41,810 nt of DNA from a bacterium (GCA_030647255.1 JAUSJK010000083.1:1-41810), one strand, 5' to 3'; shown: positions 22,041 to 29,881, counted from the first letter of the stretch. The notes: generated by a model from the sequence alone, not told the origin. Numbers and translations: made by a program.

Positions 22041-23789
22041 ATGACTGAAAATACTCCTCATATCGAGATACCTTTGTCTCTTCAGGATGTTATGAGGCCG
22101 GAACATGTAATTCCCGCGATCTTTCTACGACAAGGAAGAGACTTACTTCTCAACTCAGAATATGAAGGTAGGGCAACTTCTTTACTTTGGCCTCTTGCAA
22201 TGACTGCCTACGATAAAGGTTTATCTCTTGATAGAAGATATCAAGATGAGAGAGAAAAAGGATTGGCTATGCGAGGGAGAAAAGAGGGTATCCGTGAATT
22301 GAAAAAAGCGATCTTTGATACGGAAGGTAATTATAATAATAGTCCTTTCGCTATTCTGAGATTTGACGTACAAGCTTTTGGCAGAGCCAATTTGCTTACT
22401 GACCCACAAGGCAATAACGCCGGTGATCTTCTGGCGAATCGTATAGCTCGTATACTAAAAGAATCTATAAAAGATACGTCTGTTATAGATATGCGCTATG
22501 GTGGCGATGAATTTGCCATTGCTATTACTAATCCTGAAGACCTCGCGAACATAGATCATATAAAGGAAGTTTTACAAGCGAAAATAGAAGCAGAGTCGGC
22601 ATATTTTGGCAAAGTAGGATTTGTGAAGGATAATGGAGACTTTAAAATGACTGTCGCGGAGGAAAAAAAGCAAATACAACTGAAACAGGGGATAGAGGAA
22701 ATACGAATACCAGATGAAAACGAAGATAGAGATATTTTTCTTCATTTTTTGCAACGAGGACAAATTCTGGGAAAAGAAGAAGTAGAAAAAGAAAAGAATT
22801 ATCTCAGAGCGCATCCTGGTATCCGAGAAGAGTTAGGGAAACCTACACCAAAAAATATTTATCCTGCTGATATAACTACTGACGAACAAAAATTATCTCA
22901 TTTGGCTCAAGTTCATCCTGAGATCAAGATGGCGGCGCAATTAATTGATTCAGTTGGTGGAAAATTGGAGAGTAGTAAGACTGCTAGACGAAACCTGAAG
23001 ACACACCTTATATCATATATAGAAGACATACTTTATGATGATTTTTTCCGTTTCAATGTCCAGACATTTGACGATCTTCTTTCCCATCTTGATCGCCAGT
23101 TACGTTCTGGAACTAAAAACGGGCTCAAAGTCATTCTTAGTGCAAATTGTAATTGGCTCAAAGATGAAAACGATAGGTCGGGCCTTTCTGCCGGTGACGC
23201 TCTTTTACAACAGATAGGTGAAAAACTTAAGTTAGTTTCTATGTCTCATCTTTTGGCCGAAGGGCAAATTGGTCGTAGGGGAGGAACTACTGTGACACTT
23301 ATTGGTGATAATCCTAATCTCAAAGAATATGAAGATAGGCTAGCTTCTCTTAAAGATACAACCTTTATTATCGATGATGTAGAAGTAACTCTTCCAATTG
23401 GAGTTTCTCACCATTCACTTGATTATGGATCAGCCTCAAATATCTCTGAGAATCACTGGGCCGGAATAGAGATCTCTGCAGCCATAGAAGAAGCGGATAA
23501 CGATATGTATAAAAGATTAGGAGAAAAAATACAAATGAATCCTGATTCTTTGACTCAAATACAAATTATGAGTCATATGAGTCTCGAGGATATCACTAAA
23601 TACTTTGCTGAACATAAAAATACTAAATGGAATGAGATTGAATATTTCAAATATCATTTTTTTAATCAAAAAAGAGGACCTTTGCGCTGTCTTAAGTTGC
23701 TTCCTCAACTGCCTGCAGGTGATTTAAAAAATGCCATTCAGTCTTTTGTCGAAAGAAGTCTTGAAGTTGAAAACAAGGATACATTATAA
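22041..23789 (+). CDS. Tandem GGDEF protein: one intact and one degenerate diguanylate cyclase-like domain
   Basis: 582 residues with no transmembrane segment, so cytoplasmic. Domain 1 (about 85-190) has FAILRFDVQAFGRAN with the metal-binding Asp, AGDLLANRIARILK, and a complete RYGGDEFAIAI at residues 152-162. A 150-residue linker of unknown fold follows. Domain 2 (about 355-500) repeats the layout (KVILSANCNWLKDENDRSGL, SAGDALLQQIGEKLK) but has GRRGGTTVTLI where the signature should be, so it is probably inactive or a binding module. Intact GGDEF domains make cyclic di-GMP. No EAL or PilZ partner is seen in the window. tyrS follows after 9 bp. Confidence 0.82.
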   Translation: MTENTPHIEIPLSLQDVMRPEHVIPAIFLRQGRDLLLNSEYEGRATSLLWPLAMTAYDKGLSLDRRYQDEREKGLAMRGRKEGIRELKKAIFDTEGNYNNSPFAILRFDVQAFGRANLLTDPQGNNAGDLLANRIARILKESIKDTSVIDMRYGGDEFAIAITNPEDLANIDHIKEVLQAKIEAESAYFGKVGFVKDNGDFKMTVAEEKKQIQLKQGIEEIRIPDENEDRDIFLHFLQRGQILGKEEVEKEKNYLRAHPGIREELGKPTPKNIYPADITTDEQKLSHLAQVHPEIKMAAQLIDSVGGKLESSKTARRNLKTHLISYIEDILYDDFFRFNVQTFDDLLSHLDRQLRSGTKNGLKVILSANCNWLKDENDRSGLSAGDALLQQIGEKLKLVSMSHLLAEGQIGRRGGTTVTLIGDNPNLKEYEDRLASLKDTTFIIDDVEVTLPIGVSHHSLDYGSASNISENHWAGIEISAAIEEADNDMYKRLGEKIQMNPDSLTQIQIMSHMSLEDITKYFAEHKNTKWNEIEYFKYHFFNQKRGPLRCLKLLPQLPAGDLKNAIQSFVERSLEVENKDTL

Positions 23790-23798
23790 TAACCCCAT

Positions 23799-25013
23799 AT
23801 GAATACATTTATCGATGAACTCAAATGGCGAGGTCTTATTTACCAGAAAACGCCGGGAATAGAAAAAGTGTTTGAAAGAGGGACAACGTTGTATCTCGGA
23901 TTCGATGCGCAGGGTGACAGTTTTCATATAGGACATCTTCTTTGGATTACTGTGCTTAAAAGAGCCCTATTGTATAAAAATAAAATCATCGTTCTTACGG
24001 GTGGGGGAACGTCCATGGTCGGAGATCCGAGTGGGAAAGAAAAAGAGCGCCCCATTTTGCCTAAAGAAACTATACAAGCTAATAAAGCAAAACTTCAGGC
24101 ACAACTGGCTAAGTTTTTGGAAGTTGATGAGGCGGGGGTACGGATGGTGGACAATGCCGAGTGGCTCGAGAAAGTAACACTGATTGATTTCTTGCGCGAA
24201 GCGGGAAAATATATTTCTATCAACTCGATGCTAGACAAAGACTCGGTGAAAAATAGACTCGGTAGAGAAGACGGGCTCTCGTTTACAGAATTTACGTATC
24301 AATTATTACAGGCATATGATTTCATGGAGTTATATCAAAAATATAAATGTGAGGTACAGGTGGGCGGATCGGACCAATGGGGGAATATGATCCAGGGGGT
24401 CGAACTTATAAGAAAAAAACTGGGCAAAGAAGCACATACTTTATCTTTTCCATTGATCGTCAATCCCAAAACTGGAAAAAAATTTGGCAAAACGGAAGAG
24501 GGGATCGCCATTTGGCTCGATCCGGCAAAAACTCATCCATTCGCTTTCTATCAATTTTTGGTGAATACCGACGACGAGTTGGCTCCGACACTGATCAAAT
24601 ATTATTCGTTCAAAACAAAAGAAGAAATAGACGGTGTGATTGCTCAGTGGGAGAAAGAGAAAGAAAAGCGATTTCTTCAAAGACAGCTCGCCTATGAACT
24701 GACGTCCATGGTCCATGGACATGATATAGCCGAAGAGTGTAAAAAAGTGGCCCAATTATTATTTGAATCGGGTTTAGGGATGATACAAAAAGAAGATCTT
24801 GATTTTGTCGCTAAAGCACTGCCATACACGTCTGTAAAAAATAAAAATGATTTCAATCTTGAACAAAGCCTTGTCGATTTGGCTCTGGTAAAGTCGAAAG
24901 GAGATGCGCGCCGATTGATGGAACAGAACGGCGCTCACTCAGAGTTTCTTTTCGAAAAGTATTTTCTTATAAAAAAAGGGAAGAGGGAGTATGGAGTGGT
25001 CGAAGTGAAATAG
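23799..25013 (+). CDS. tyrS: Tyrosyl-tRNA synthetase
   Basis: 404 residues. The class I motif appears as GDSFHIGHLLWITVLKRALL, preceded by TTLYLGFDAQ. The second active-site loop is KKFGKTEEG, the bacterial form of KMSKS. GGSDQWGNMIQGVELIRK is diagnostic for TyrRS. The C-terminus carries an S4-like RNA-binding domain (SLVDLALVKSKGDARRLMEQ). It charges tRNA-Tyr. It lies 9 bp after the GGDEF gene; a TATAAT at 23785-23790, 8 nt before the ATG, may give its own nearly leaderless transcript. Confidence 0.96.
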   Translation: MNTFIDELKWRGLIYQKTPGIEKVFERGTTLYLGFDAQGDSFHIGHLLWITVLKRALLYKNKIIVLTGGGTSMVGDPSGKEKERPILPKETIQANKAKLQAQLAKFLEVDEAGVRMVDNAEWLEKVTLIDFLREAGKYISINSMLDKDSVKNRLGREDGLSFTEFTYQLLQAYDFMELYQKYKCEVQVGGSDQWGNMIQGVELIRKKLGKEAHTLSFPLIVNPKTGKKFGKTEEGIAIWLDPAKTHPFAFYQFLVNTDDELAPTLIKYYSFKTKEEIDGVIAQWEKEKEKRFLQRQLAYELTSMVHGHDIAEECKKVAQLLFESGLGMIQKEDLDFVAKALPYTSVKNKNDFNLEQSLVDLALVKSKGDARRLMEQNGAHSEFLFEKYFLIKKGKREYGVVEVK

Positions 25014-25059
25014 GTCATTTGTCAAGAAGTAGATCCAGGTACAAGTTTTCCTACTAGAT

Positions 25060-25314
25060 TTAATCGTTTGGATATATGATCATATTCGGATAGTAGAGTA
25101 TTGAATCGGCAGCTAAAATATCTGCAATATCTCCCAATACTTCAGCATTATCTATAGATAATCTAGCAAAAAGTAATAAACTTACAGAATAGGCGTTTAA
25201 AAGAAGAGGTGAGAGTTTTTTTTCCGTAGCTTTTGCATCAATAAGGTCATTAAGGCTATGATACGGAGATATGTTCCTTCCAGGATCTTGATTTAATGAG
25301 CTCGAAAGAGACAA
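25060..25314 (-). CDS. Small hypothetical protein, non-ATG start
   Basis: At least 84 residues from a TTG at 25314 to a stop at 25060. The frame remains open upstream to a stop at 25399-25401 and adds a plausible segment (LIVTLEALVPFATGWKLGTD), so the true start may be CTG at 25383 or ATT at 25380, downstream of AAAGGAG. The sequence has hydrophobic helical stretches (LNAYSVSLLLFARLSIDNAE; VLGDIADILAADSILYYP). No family recognised. It lies in a 436-bp gap between tyrS and trpS. It may be a real small protein or a gene remnant. Confidence 0.35.
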   Translation of the reverse strand: MSLSSSLNQDPGRNISPYHSLNDLIDAKATEKKLSPLLLNAYSVSLLLFARLSIDNAEVLGDIADILAADSILYYPNMIIYPND

Positions 25315-25436
25315 GGGGTTTAAATCTGTCCCCAGTTTCCATCCCGTCGCAAATGGTACGAGAGCTTCAAGTGTTACAATCAGCCCAAATGTACTCCTTT
25401 ATGTATTGAGTTGCAACAGTAAATAGTTTTCTGTAC

Positions 25437-25442
25437 TATACT
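25437..25442 (+). promoter_or_regulatory. -10 box for leaderless trpS
   Basis: TATACT with 7 nt to the ATG at 25450. No Shine-Dalgarno sequence. TTGCAA at 25411-25416 is a weak -35 candidate with a 20-nt spacer. Confidence 0.5.
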
Positions 25443-25449
25443 TACGAAT

Positions 25450-26439
25450 ATGAAAACAATCTTCTCGGGCATACAACCTTCGGGTAATTTACATATAGGT
25501 AACTATATTGGTACTATTTCCCAATGGATGAAATTACAGCAGGAATCGAGTAATGAACTTATATTTTGTATTGTCGATCTTCATGCGATCACTGTTCCTC
25601 AAGACCCGAAAATGTTACGTCAGAAAATAGTGGAAGTAGCCGCACTTTATGTTGCTTCGGGAATTGATCCCAAAAAATCCAATATTTTTGTTCAGTCAGA
25701 AAATTCCGATCATACATATTTAACCTGGATTTTTGACTGCATGATTCCTATGGGATGGATGAATCGCATGACTCAGTTCAAGGATAAAAGCGCAAAACAA
25801 GCAGAAGGTACAACTGTCGGACTTTTCAATTATCCGGCGCTTATGGCGGCTGATATATTACTTTACGATACAACGCACGTTCCTGTCGGTGAAGATCAGA
25901 GACAGCACATAGAGCTCACTCGTGACATCGCAGAGAAATTCAATAAAATATATGGAGAGACATTCGTTCCTCCAGAACCCATGATAGATAAGCAAGCGGC
26001 CCGTATGATGAGCCTGCAAAACCCGACGTCCAAAATGAGTAAATCTGATAAAGACCAAACAGGCACAATTAACCTACTTGACTCAGCGGGTGAGATACGA
26101 AAAAAGATTCAACGGGCAGTGACAGACTCAGGATCAGAGATAGTGTATAGAGAAGATAAACCGGCAGTTTCCAATCTTCTCATCATTTATTCCAAAGTGA
26201 GTGGTAAGTCGGTTTCTGAAATTGAGTCTCAGTATCAAGGTAAAGGGTATGGGGATTTTAAAAAAGATCTGGCCGAAGCGATGGTTGAGTTTCTCACCCC
26301 GATACAAAAAAGATACAACGAATTGATGAAAAACAAAGATGAGTTGTCAAAAATTCTTGACGCCGGCGCCGAATTTGCGAGGCATAAATCTTCGAAGAAA
26401 ATTGAGATGGTCAAAAAAGTCGTCGGCCTAGGCAGATAG
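25450..26439 (+). CDS. trpS: Tryptophanyl-tRNA synthetase
   Basis: 329 residues, the usual bacterial length. It opens IFSGIQPSGNLHIGNYIGTI with the HIGN form of the class I motif. DLHAITVPQDP, MIPMGWMNRMTQFKDK, GEDQRQHIELTRDIAEKFN and SLQNPTSKMSKSDKDQTGTI (KMSKS loop) are all TrpRS signatures. It charges tRNA-Trp. It stands after the small hypothetical gene and before an RHH/PIN toxin-antitoxin pair. No inserts are seen. Confidence 0.97.
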   Translation: MKTIFSGIQPSGNLHIGNYIGTISQWMKLQQESSNELIFCIVDLHAITVPQDPKMLRQKIVEVAALYVASGIDPKKSNIFVQSENSDHTYLTWIFDCMIPMGWMNRMTQFKDKSAKQAEGTTVGLFNYPALMAADILLYDTTHVPVGEDQRQHIELTRDIAEKFNKIYGETFVPPEPMIDKQAARMMSLQNPTSKMSKSDKDQTGTINLLDSAGEIRKKIQRAVTDSGSEIVYREDKPAVSNLLIIYSKVSGKSVSEIESQYQGKGYGDFKKDLAEAMVEFLTPIQKRYNELMKNKDELSKILDAGAEFARHKSSKKIEMVKKVVGLGR

Positions 26440-26452
26440 AATATACCTCCTC

Positions 26453-26481
26453 TTGACATACATCTATCATAGATGTATATT
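26453..26481 (+). promoter_or_regulatory. Promoter with operator in the spacer, RHH/PIN module
   Basis: TTGACA (26453-26458), a 17-nt spacer, TATATT (26476-26481). A perfect inverted repeat TACATCTA-TCA-TAGATGTA (26459-26477) fills the spacer, so bound antitoxin would block polymerase. The start point is about 2 nt before the ATG. Confidence 0.8.
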
Positions 26482-26489
26482 GCAATAAT

Positions 26490-26744
26490 ATGGTACGAAC
26501 TCAAATCTATCTTCCAGAAGAGCAGTATAGAGAGTTAATTCAAATAGCCCGCAGGCAGGATAAGCCAATGGCGGAAATCATCCGGACGTATATTAAGATT
26601 GGTTTAAAAAAAGAGGAAACGGTTGATAAATCCGGAAGAGAAATAATGAAGGCTCTTTCTACGCTTAAAATAAAAGGTGGACCAAGAGATCTTTCTACCA
26701 ATTTGGACCATTATTTATATGGTGGTCCAAAGAAGAAAAAATGA
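26490..26744 (+). CDS. Ribbon-helix-helix antitoxin
   Basis: 84 residues. The N-terminus VRTQIYLPEEQYRELIQIAR followed by RQDKPMAEIIRTYIKIGLKK is a textbook RHH fold that binds DNA as a dimer. The C-terminal tail, ending YLYGGPKKKK, would wrap the toxin. The promoter carries a perfect inverted repeat suited to an RHH dimer. The stop overlaps the PIN toxin start by 4 bp. Confidence 0.85.
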   Translation: MVRTQIYLPEEQYRELIQIARRQDKPMAEIIRTYIKIGLKKEETVDKSGREIMKALSTLKIKGGPRDLSTNLDHYLYGGPKKKK

Positions 26745-27157
26745 ACAGTCAGCTAGTTTTCATAGATTCAGATGCCTTTATAGGACTGATCAAGGAAGAT
26801 GACGCTCATTACTCACAAACTCAACGTAGCTTTTCTCGGCTATATAAGGAAAAATACGAATATATAACTTCCAATTACGTCTTTTCAGAAGTTATTACCG
26901 TTTTAAGTTTAAGAGTAGGACGGGAAGGAGCAATAAAGTTTATTGATACGATTAAAACTCCATTGAGTGAATACCGGGTAGTTTGGATAAACGAAGAAAT
27001 AGAAGAAAAGGCAATAGAAATTTACAAGAAACAGACATCGAAAAACGTTAGTTTTGTTGATTGTACAAATATGGCTCTTATGGAACTTCACAATATACCT
27101 CTTATCTTTAGCTTTGATCGTATTTATAGAAAAAATGGGTATAAGATGACAAAATAG
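26741..27157 (+). CDS. PIN-domain ribonuclease toxin, partner of RHH antitoxin
   Basis: 138 residues. LVFIDSDAFIGLIKEDDAHY supplies the first acidic residues, SNYVFSEVITVLSLRVGREG the second (Glu), and VSFVDCTNMALMELHNIPLI plus FSFDRIYRKNG the last, giving the full PIN metal site. Expected to cut RNA. It starts inside the antitoxin stop region, so translation is coupled. Confidence 0.87.
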   Translation: MNSQLVFIDSDAFIGLIKEDDAHYSQTQRSFSRLYKEKYEYITSNYVFSEVITVLSLRVGREGAIKFIDTIKTPLSEYRVVWINEEIEEKAIEIYKKQTSKNVSFVDCTNMALMELHNIPLIFSFDRIYRKNGYKMTK

Positions 27158-27210
27158 GAAGAAGCTCAGTATAACGGGTTAAGAAAATGGTAGGGCTAGG
27201 GTGATAAACT

Positions 27211-27285
27211 TCATCATCGTAGTTAATTCATTCACAACGATCCTGGATGCACCCTTCGACTTCGCTCAGGATTTACCAGGATGAC
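27211..27285. repeat. Two-hairpin intergenic repeat, copy 9 (partial)
   Basis: Only the conserved centre ATCGTAGTTAATTCATTCAC and the ATCCTGG/CCAGGATGAC arm remain; the ATTCTGG arm is missing. Confidence 0.75.
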
Positions 27286-27300
27286 AAAAACCTAAAAGAG

Positions 27301-27329
27301 TTGACAATATATACATTCAAATATATACT
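27301..27329 (+). promoter_or_regulatory. Promoter of the Phd-like gene with repeated ATATAC boxes
   Basis: TTGACA (27301-27306), a 17-nt spacer, TATACT (27324-27329), with a 5-nt leader. ATATAC occurs three times between 27309 and 27338, possible sites for antitoxin binding. Confidence 0.7.
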
Positions 27330-27340
27330 TAAATATACAT

Positions 27341-27610
27341 ATGAACTATATCACAGCGACGGATTTGAGAACCAAAACAGTTGAACTTATTGCAACTCTG
27401 AAGCGAGGAGGAGAAGTTTCTCTGGTGCATCGATCAGAAGTTGTCGGTATTATTCAGCCAATACAAAACACGCCTATAGCCATAACCAATGTAAAAGATT
27501 TTGAACGATTTATTGATAGTATTAAGCCAGCTAAACTTATTCCTGAAAAAGACAGGGAGAAGGTTTATAGAAGAAATTTAATGAAAAAATATGACGAAGG
27601 TCTTTCTTGA
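27341..27610 (+). CDS. Phd/YefM-like antitoxin without an obvious toxin
   Basis: 89 residues. The opening MNYITATDLRTKTVELIATL, then KRGGEVSLVHRSEVVGIIQP, follows the Phd/YefM pattern (start strand, two helices, a VxxRGxxVAVI-like strand). The C-terminal tail (LIPEKDREKVYRRNLMKKYD) would bind a toxin. No toxin gene follows; the next 260 bp are the leader of the RRM gene. It may be an orphan that has lost its partner, or it may act on another module in the window. A strong promoter precedes it. Confidence 0.7.
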   Translation: MNYITATDLRTKTVELIATLKRGGEVSLVHRSEVVGIIQPIQNTPIAITNVKDFERFIDSIKPAKLIPEKDREKVYRRNLMKKYDEGLS

Positions 27611-27627
27611 GATAATATGTCAACTAA

Positions 27628-27656
27628 TTGACTATTCGATACTTTCTTGCTATACT
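27628..27656 (+). promoter_or_regulatory. Promoter of the RRM gene
   Basis: TTGACT (27628-27633), a 17-nt spacer, TATACT (27651-27656). The predicted start is near 27663, about 210 nt before the ATG. Confidence 0.65.
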
Positions 27657-27662
27657 TAGTCT

Positions 27663-27873
27663 ATTAATTGTTCTCGTTTACTCTTGTCTCAAGGGGATAG
27701 CGGATATTTTTTTCTTTGTGATTGATACAGTTTTTTTCAGGCACGCTTATCTTAGCTTCTTCACCAAAATAGAAAAGTTTTTTTCTTCGTGTGATCTATC
27801 TAATAAATTACATACGTCTTTTTTGATGCTAATTCGTTAATAATTTTTCATAACAAAGGCAGGTGAAATCAAA
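27663..27873 (+). promoter_or_regulatory. Long 5' leader of the RRM gene, possible RNA-based control
   Basis: About 210 nt, U-rich, without a convincing reading frame, ending in an SD-like AGGCAGGTGA 8 nt before the ATG. Such a leader is exceptional here, where most genes have almost none. By analogy with cold-shock genes it may fold to control translation; this is inference. Confidence 0.5.
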
Positions 27874-28227
27874 ATGAACAAAAAACTATATGTAGGTAAT
27901 CTTTTATACGAAACAACAGATGATGAATTAAAAGTACTTTTCGCACAAGCCGGAGGCGTGGTTTCTGCATCTGTTATCAGATTTCATGACACAGGCAGAT
28001 CGAAAGGATTTGCTTTTGTCGAAATGGATACAGAAGAAGCCGCCCAAAAAGCAATCGATATGTTCAACGGTCAAGATAACAAAGGAAGAAAGCTCGTTGT
28101 GTCAGAGGCTCGCCCTCCAGCACCACGAACCAATTCTTTTGGATCAAGACCTCCAAGAAGAAGTTTTAATCGTGACGATAATCGTGATGAAAATCGCGAT
28201 GATAATCGTGACGATAGCGGAATGTAA
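27874..28227 (+). CDS. RRM-domain RNA-binding protein
   Basis: 117 residues. One RRM: RNP2 LYVGNL at residues 5-10 and RNP1 RSKGFAFVEM at 42-51, with the full beta-alpha-beta layout to about residue 80. The tail is Arg/Asp-rich with NRDDNRDE-type repeats, similar to glycine- or arginine-rich bacterial Rbp proteins induced by cold. It would bind single-stranded RNA and may act as an RNA chaperone. It has a real Shine-Dalgarno sequence and a long leader, unlike its neighbours. A stem-loop terminator follows the stop. Confidence 0.92.
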   Translation: MNKKLYVGNLLYETTDDELKVLFAQAGGVVSASVIRFHDTGRSKGFAFVEMDTEEAAQKAIDMFNGQDNKGRKLVVSEARPPAPRTNSFGSRPPRRSFNRDDNRDENRDDNRDDSGM

Positions 28228-28235
28228 TAGTTCTC

Positions 28236-28270
28236 CCTCTCTCTTTGCAAAAAGGGAGAGGAACCTTTTT
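28236..28270 (+). terminator. Rho-independent terminator after the RRM gene
   Basis: An 11-bp stem CCTCTCTCTTT-GCAA-AAAGGGAGAGG (one G-T pair), then AACCTTTTT. It lies 9 nt past the stop codon. Confidence 0.65.
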
Positions 28271-28299
28271 CAATCTCGTTAAGAGGTGGAAAGAGGCTC

Positions 28300-28809
28300 C
28301 TAATAGTGAGTCATGACAAGATCGGACGGTTGCGCGAGCACTTTGCCGAAGATTGTTTGATCTATTCCAAAATAAGAACTTTTTCTAAAGCCCTCATCTT
28401 CTAACCCTACTTTTTTATAAAATGACACTGCCTCAGGTTGAGCGGCCACTTCCGCTTTATGACAGCCGAGGAGTTTAGCATGTTCGAGCCACTTATGAAT
28501 AAGGAGTGTACCTACACCTTTACCTCTTTGTTTTTCGGTGACTCCGAGCCAGCGACAGAGACTGACTCCGCCGTATGGTTCATCGACGATGGCAAATCCT
28601 ACAATTACAGTATCTACGCTGGCAACAAATATAGTTTTAAGATTGTGATCAAGCCAATACTCAAAGGCAGATCGAGTGTATACCTTTTCGAGAAGATATT
28701 GCTGAACGGCAGGAGTATAGCCCGGGAAATCATGGTGCAAAAGATGAGAAAATAATCCATAGAACTCATCCAGTCGATCTTGTTTCAGTTCTTTAATCTG
28801 TATTTCCAT
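28300..28809 (-). CDS. GNAT-family N-acetyltransferase
   Basis: 169 residues. The acetyl-CoA motif A appears as LCRWLGVTEKQRGKGVGTLL (Q-R-G-K-G-V-G pyrophosphate loop), preceded by the strand TVIVGFAIVDE and followed by AEVAAQPEAVSFYKKVGLED, the typical motif B ending. It would transfer an acetyl group from acetyl-CoA to an amine; the substrate is not deducible. It is convergent with the RRM gene and divergent from the CoA-biosynthesis fusion, with starts only 29 bp apart. Confidence 0.85.
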   Translation of the reverse strand: MEIQIKELKQDRLDEFYGLFSHLLHHDFPGYTPAVQQYLLEKVYTRSAFEYWLDHNLKTIFVASVDTVIVGFAIVDEPYGGVSLCRWLGVTEKQRGKGVGTLLIHKWLEHAKLLGCHKAEVAAQPEAVSFYKKVGLEDEGFRKSSYFGIDQTIFGKVLAQPSDLVMTHY

Positions 28810-28820
28810 GCACTCAATGA

Positions 28821-28826
28821 TACAAT
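28821..28826 (+). promoter_or_regulatory. -10 box of the CoA-biosynthesis fusion gene
   Basis: TACAAT abuts an ATG at 28827 that would lie upstream of the start point (about 28833), which favours the ATG at 28839. Confidence 0.45.
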
Positions 28827-28838
28827 ATGAAACTACAT

Positions 28839-29867
28839 ATGAGCTACCGATTTCATCATGGCACTGTTGCCGGCACGTTTGATCATCTGCACGCCGGGCA
28901 TAAGAAAATTATTGACACAGCTTTTAGCCAGAGCGAGATTGTCTCTGTGGGAATAGCCGATAGCTCCTTTGCTCATAAGGAATTTGTTTCGCAAATTCTG
29001 TCGTATGATGAAAGAAAAAAGGAAGTCGAGGCGTATCTTGTTCACAAAAATTATATGAAAAGAGCCCGACTTTTCAAGCTAACTGATATTTATGGCAGTG
29101 CCAAAGATGACACAACGCTACAGGCTTTATTTGTGACCCGTGAAACATATCAAAATAGTCTGAAAGTAAATCAACTGCGCAAAAAAAATGGTCTTTCCAG
29201 CCTCAAATTGATTGTCATACCTTTCATGAAAAGCCATGATAGGAAGATTATTCGCTCTACACGAATAAGAAGAGGAGAGATAGATAGGGAAGGATATCTG
29301 TTTAAAAATATATTTAAAAAAAATATTTTACATCTCCCCGAAGGAAAAAGAGAGTCGTTGAGAGTGCCCATTGGCAAAGTATTTACGGGTAAAGAAGAGA
29401 ATAAAAAGGAAGTTGCCCGCACGGTGGCTCAGTATATTCTCAGACTAAAACCAAGTTTCATCATCTCCGTCGGAGATATTGTTACACTCTTTCTTCAAGA
29501 TGAGGGTATCGTTCCCCCGATTGCGATAGTCGATTTTAAAACACAGAGAAAGTCTTTGAGTAAGGAAGAAAGAAGTCAACTGTCGGCGCCGTTTGGTGAA
29601 AGACGGGCATACAGAAATAAAGCCGGCACTATTTCGGGGAAAATGGCGAATATATTTATAACGAACGTTCATAAATACTTCAAGTTACATGTATCATCTC
29701 AGATTAAAATACAAGGCGAAGAAGATTTGTTGGCTCTTCCCGCGATTTTACTCGCCCCTCTTGGGTCAGTCGTTGTCTACGGACAGAAGGATTTGGGAGT
29801 AGTGGTCGTCGAAGTGACGGAGGAGAAAAAGGAAGAAGTAAGAAAGTTGGTTGAGAAGTTTGAATAA
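28839..29867 (+). CDS. Fusion: archaeal-type phosphopantetheine adenylyltransferase plus GTP-dependent dephospho-CoA kinase (DUF359)
   Basis: 342 residues. Domain 1 (1-155) is a nucleotidyltransferase with GTVAGTFDHLHAGHKKIIDT (HAGH at 18-21) and a late RSTRIRRGEI corresponding to the second active-site motif; it resembles the archaeal/eukaryotic PPAT group. Domain 2 (about 168-342) matches the archaeal DUF359 family: LRVPIGKVFTG, PSFIISVGDIVTLFL, PPIAIVDFKTQR and the strongly conserved EEDLLALPAILLAPLGSVVV plus YGQKDLGVVVVEVTEEKK. DUF359 proteins are GTP-dependent dephospho-CoA kinases in archaea. Together the two would catalyse the last two steps of CoA synthesis. No CoaD/CoaE-type gene is seen here. 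It lies 14 bp before leuS. High confidence for domain 2, good for domain 1. Confidence 0.85.
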   Translation: MSYRFHHGTVAGTFDHLHAGHKKIIDTAFSQSEIVSVGIADSSFAHKEFVSQILSYDERKKEVEAYLVHKNYMKRARLFKLTDIYGSAKDDTTLQALFVTRETYQNSLKVNQLRKKNGLSSLKLIVIPFMKSHDRKIIRSTRIRRGEIDREGYLFKNIFKKNILHLPEGKRESLRVPIGKVFTGKEENKKEVARTVAQYILRLKPSFIISVGDIVTLFLQDEGIVPPIAIVDFKTQRKSLSKEERSQLSAPFGERRAYRNKAGTISGKMANIFITNVHKYFKLHVSSQIKIQGEEDLLALPAILLAPLGSVVVYGQKDLGVVVVEVTEEKKEEVRKLVEKFE

Positions 29868-29875
29868 TGTATAAT
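29847..29875 (+). promoter_or_regulatory. Promoter of leaderless leuS
   Basis: TTGGTT (29847-29852), a 17-nt spacer, perfect TATAAT (29870-29875), then 6 nt to the ATG at 29882. It overlaps the stop of the upstream fusion gene. Confidence 0.65.
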
Positions 29876-29881
29876 ACTTTC

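Noticed and set aside
27628-27840. 70-residue frame upstream of the RRM gene
   Set aside because: Its TTG start is the -35 element of a good promoter; composition is that of a U-rich leader.
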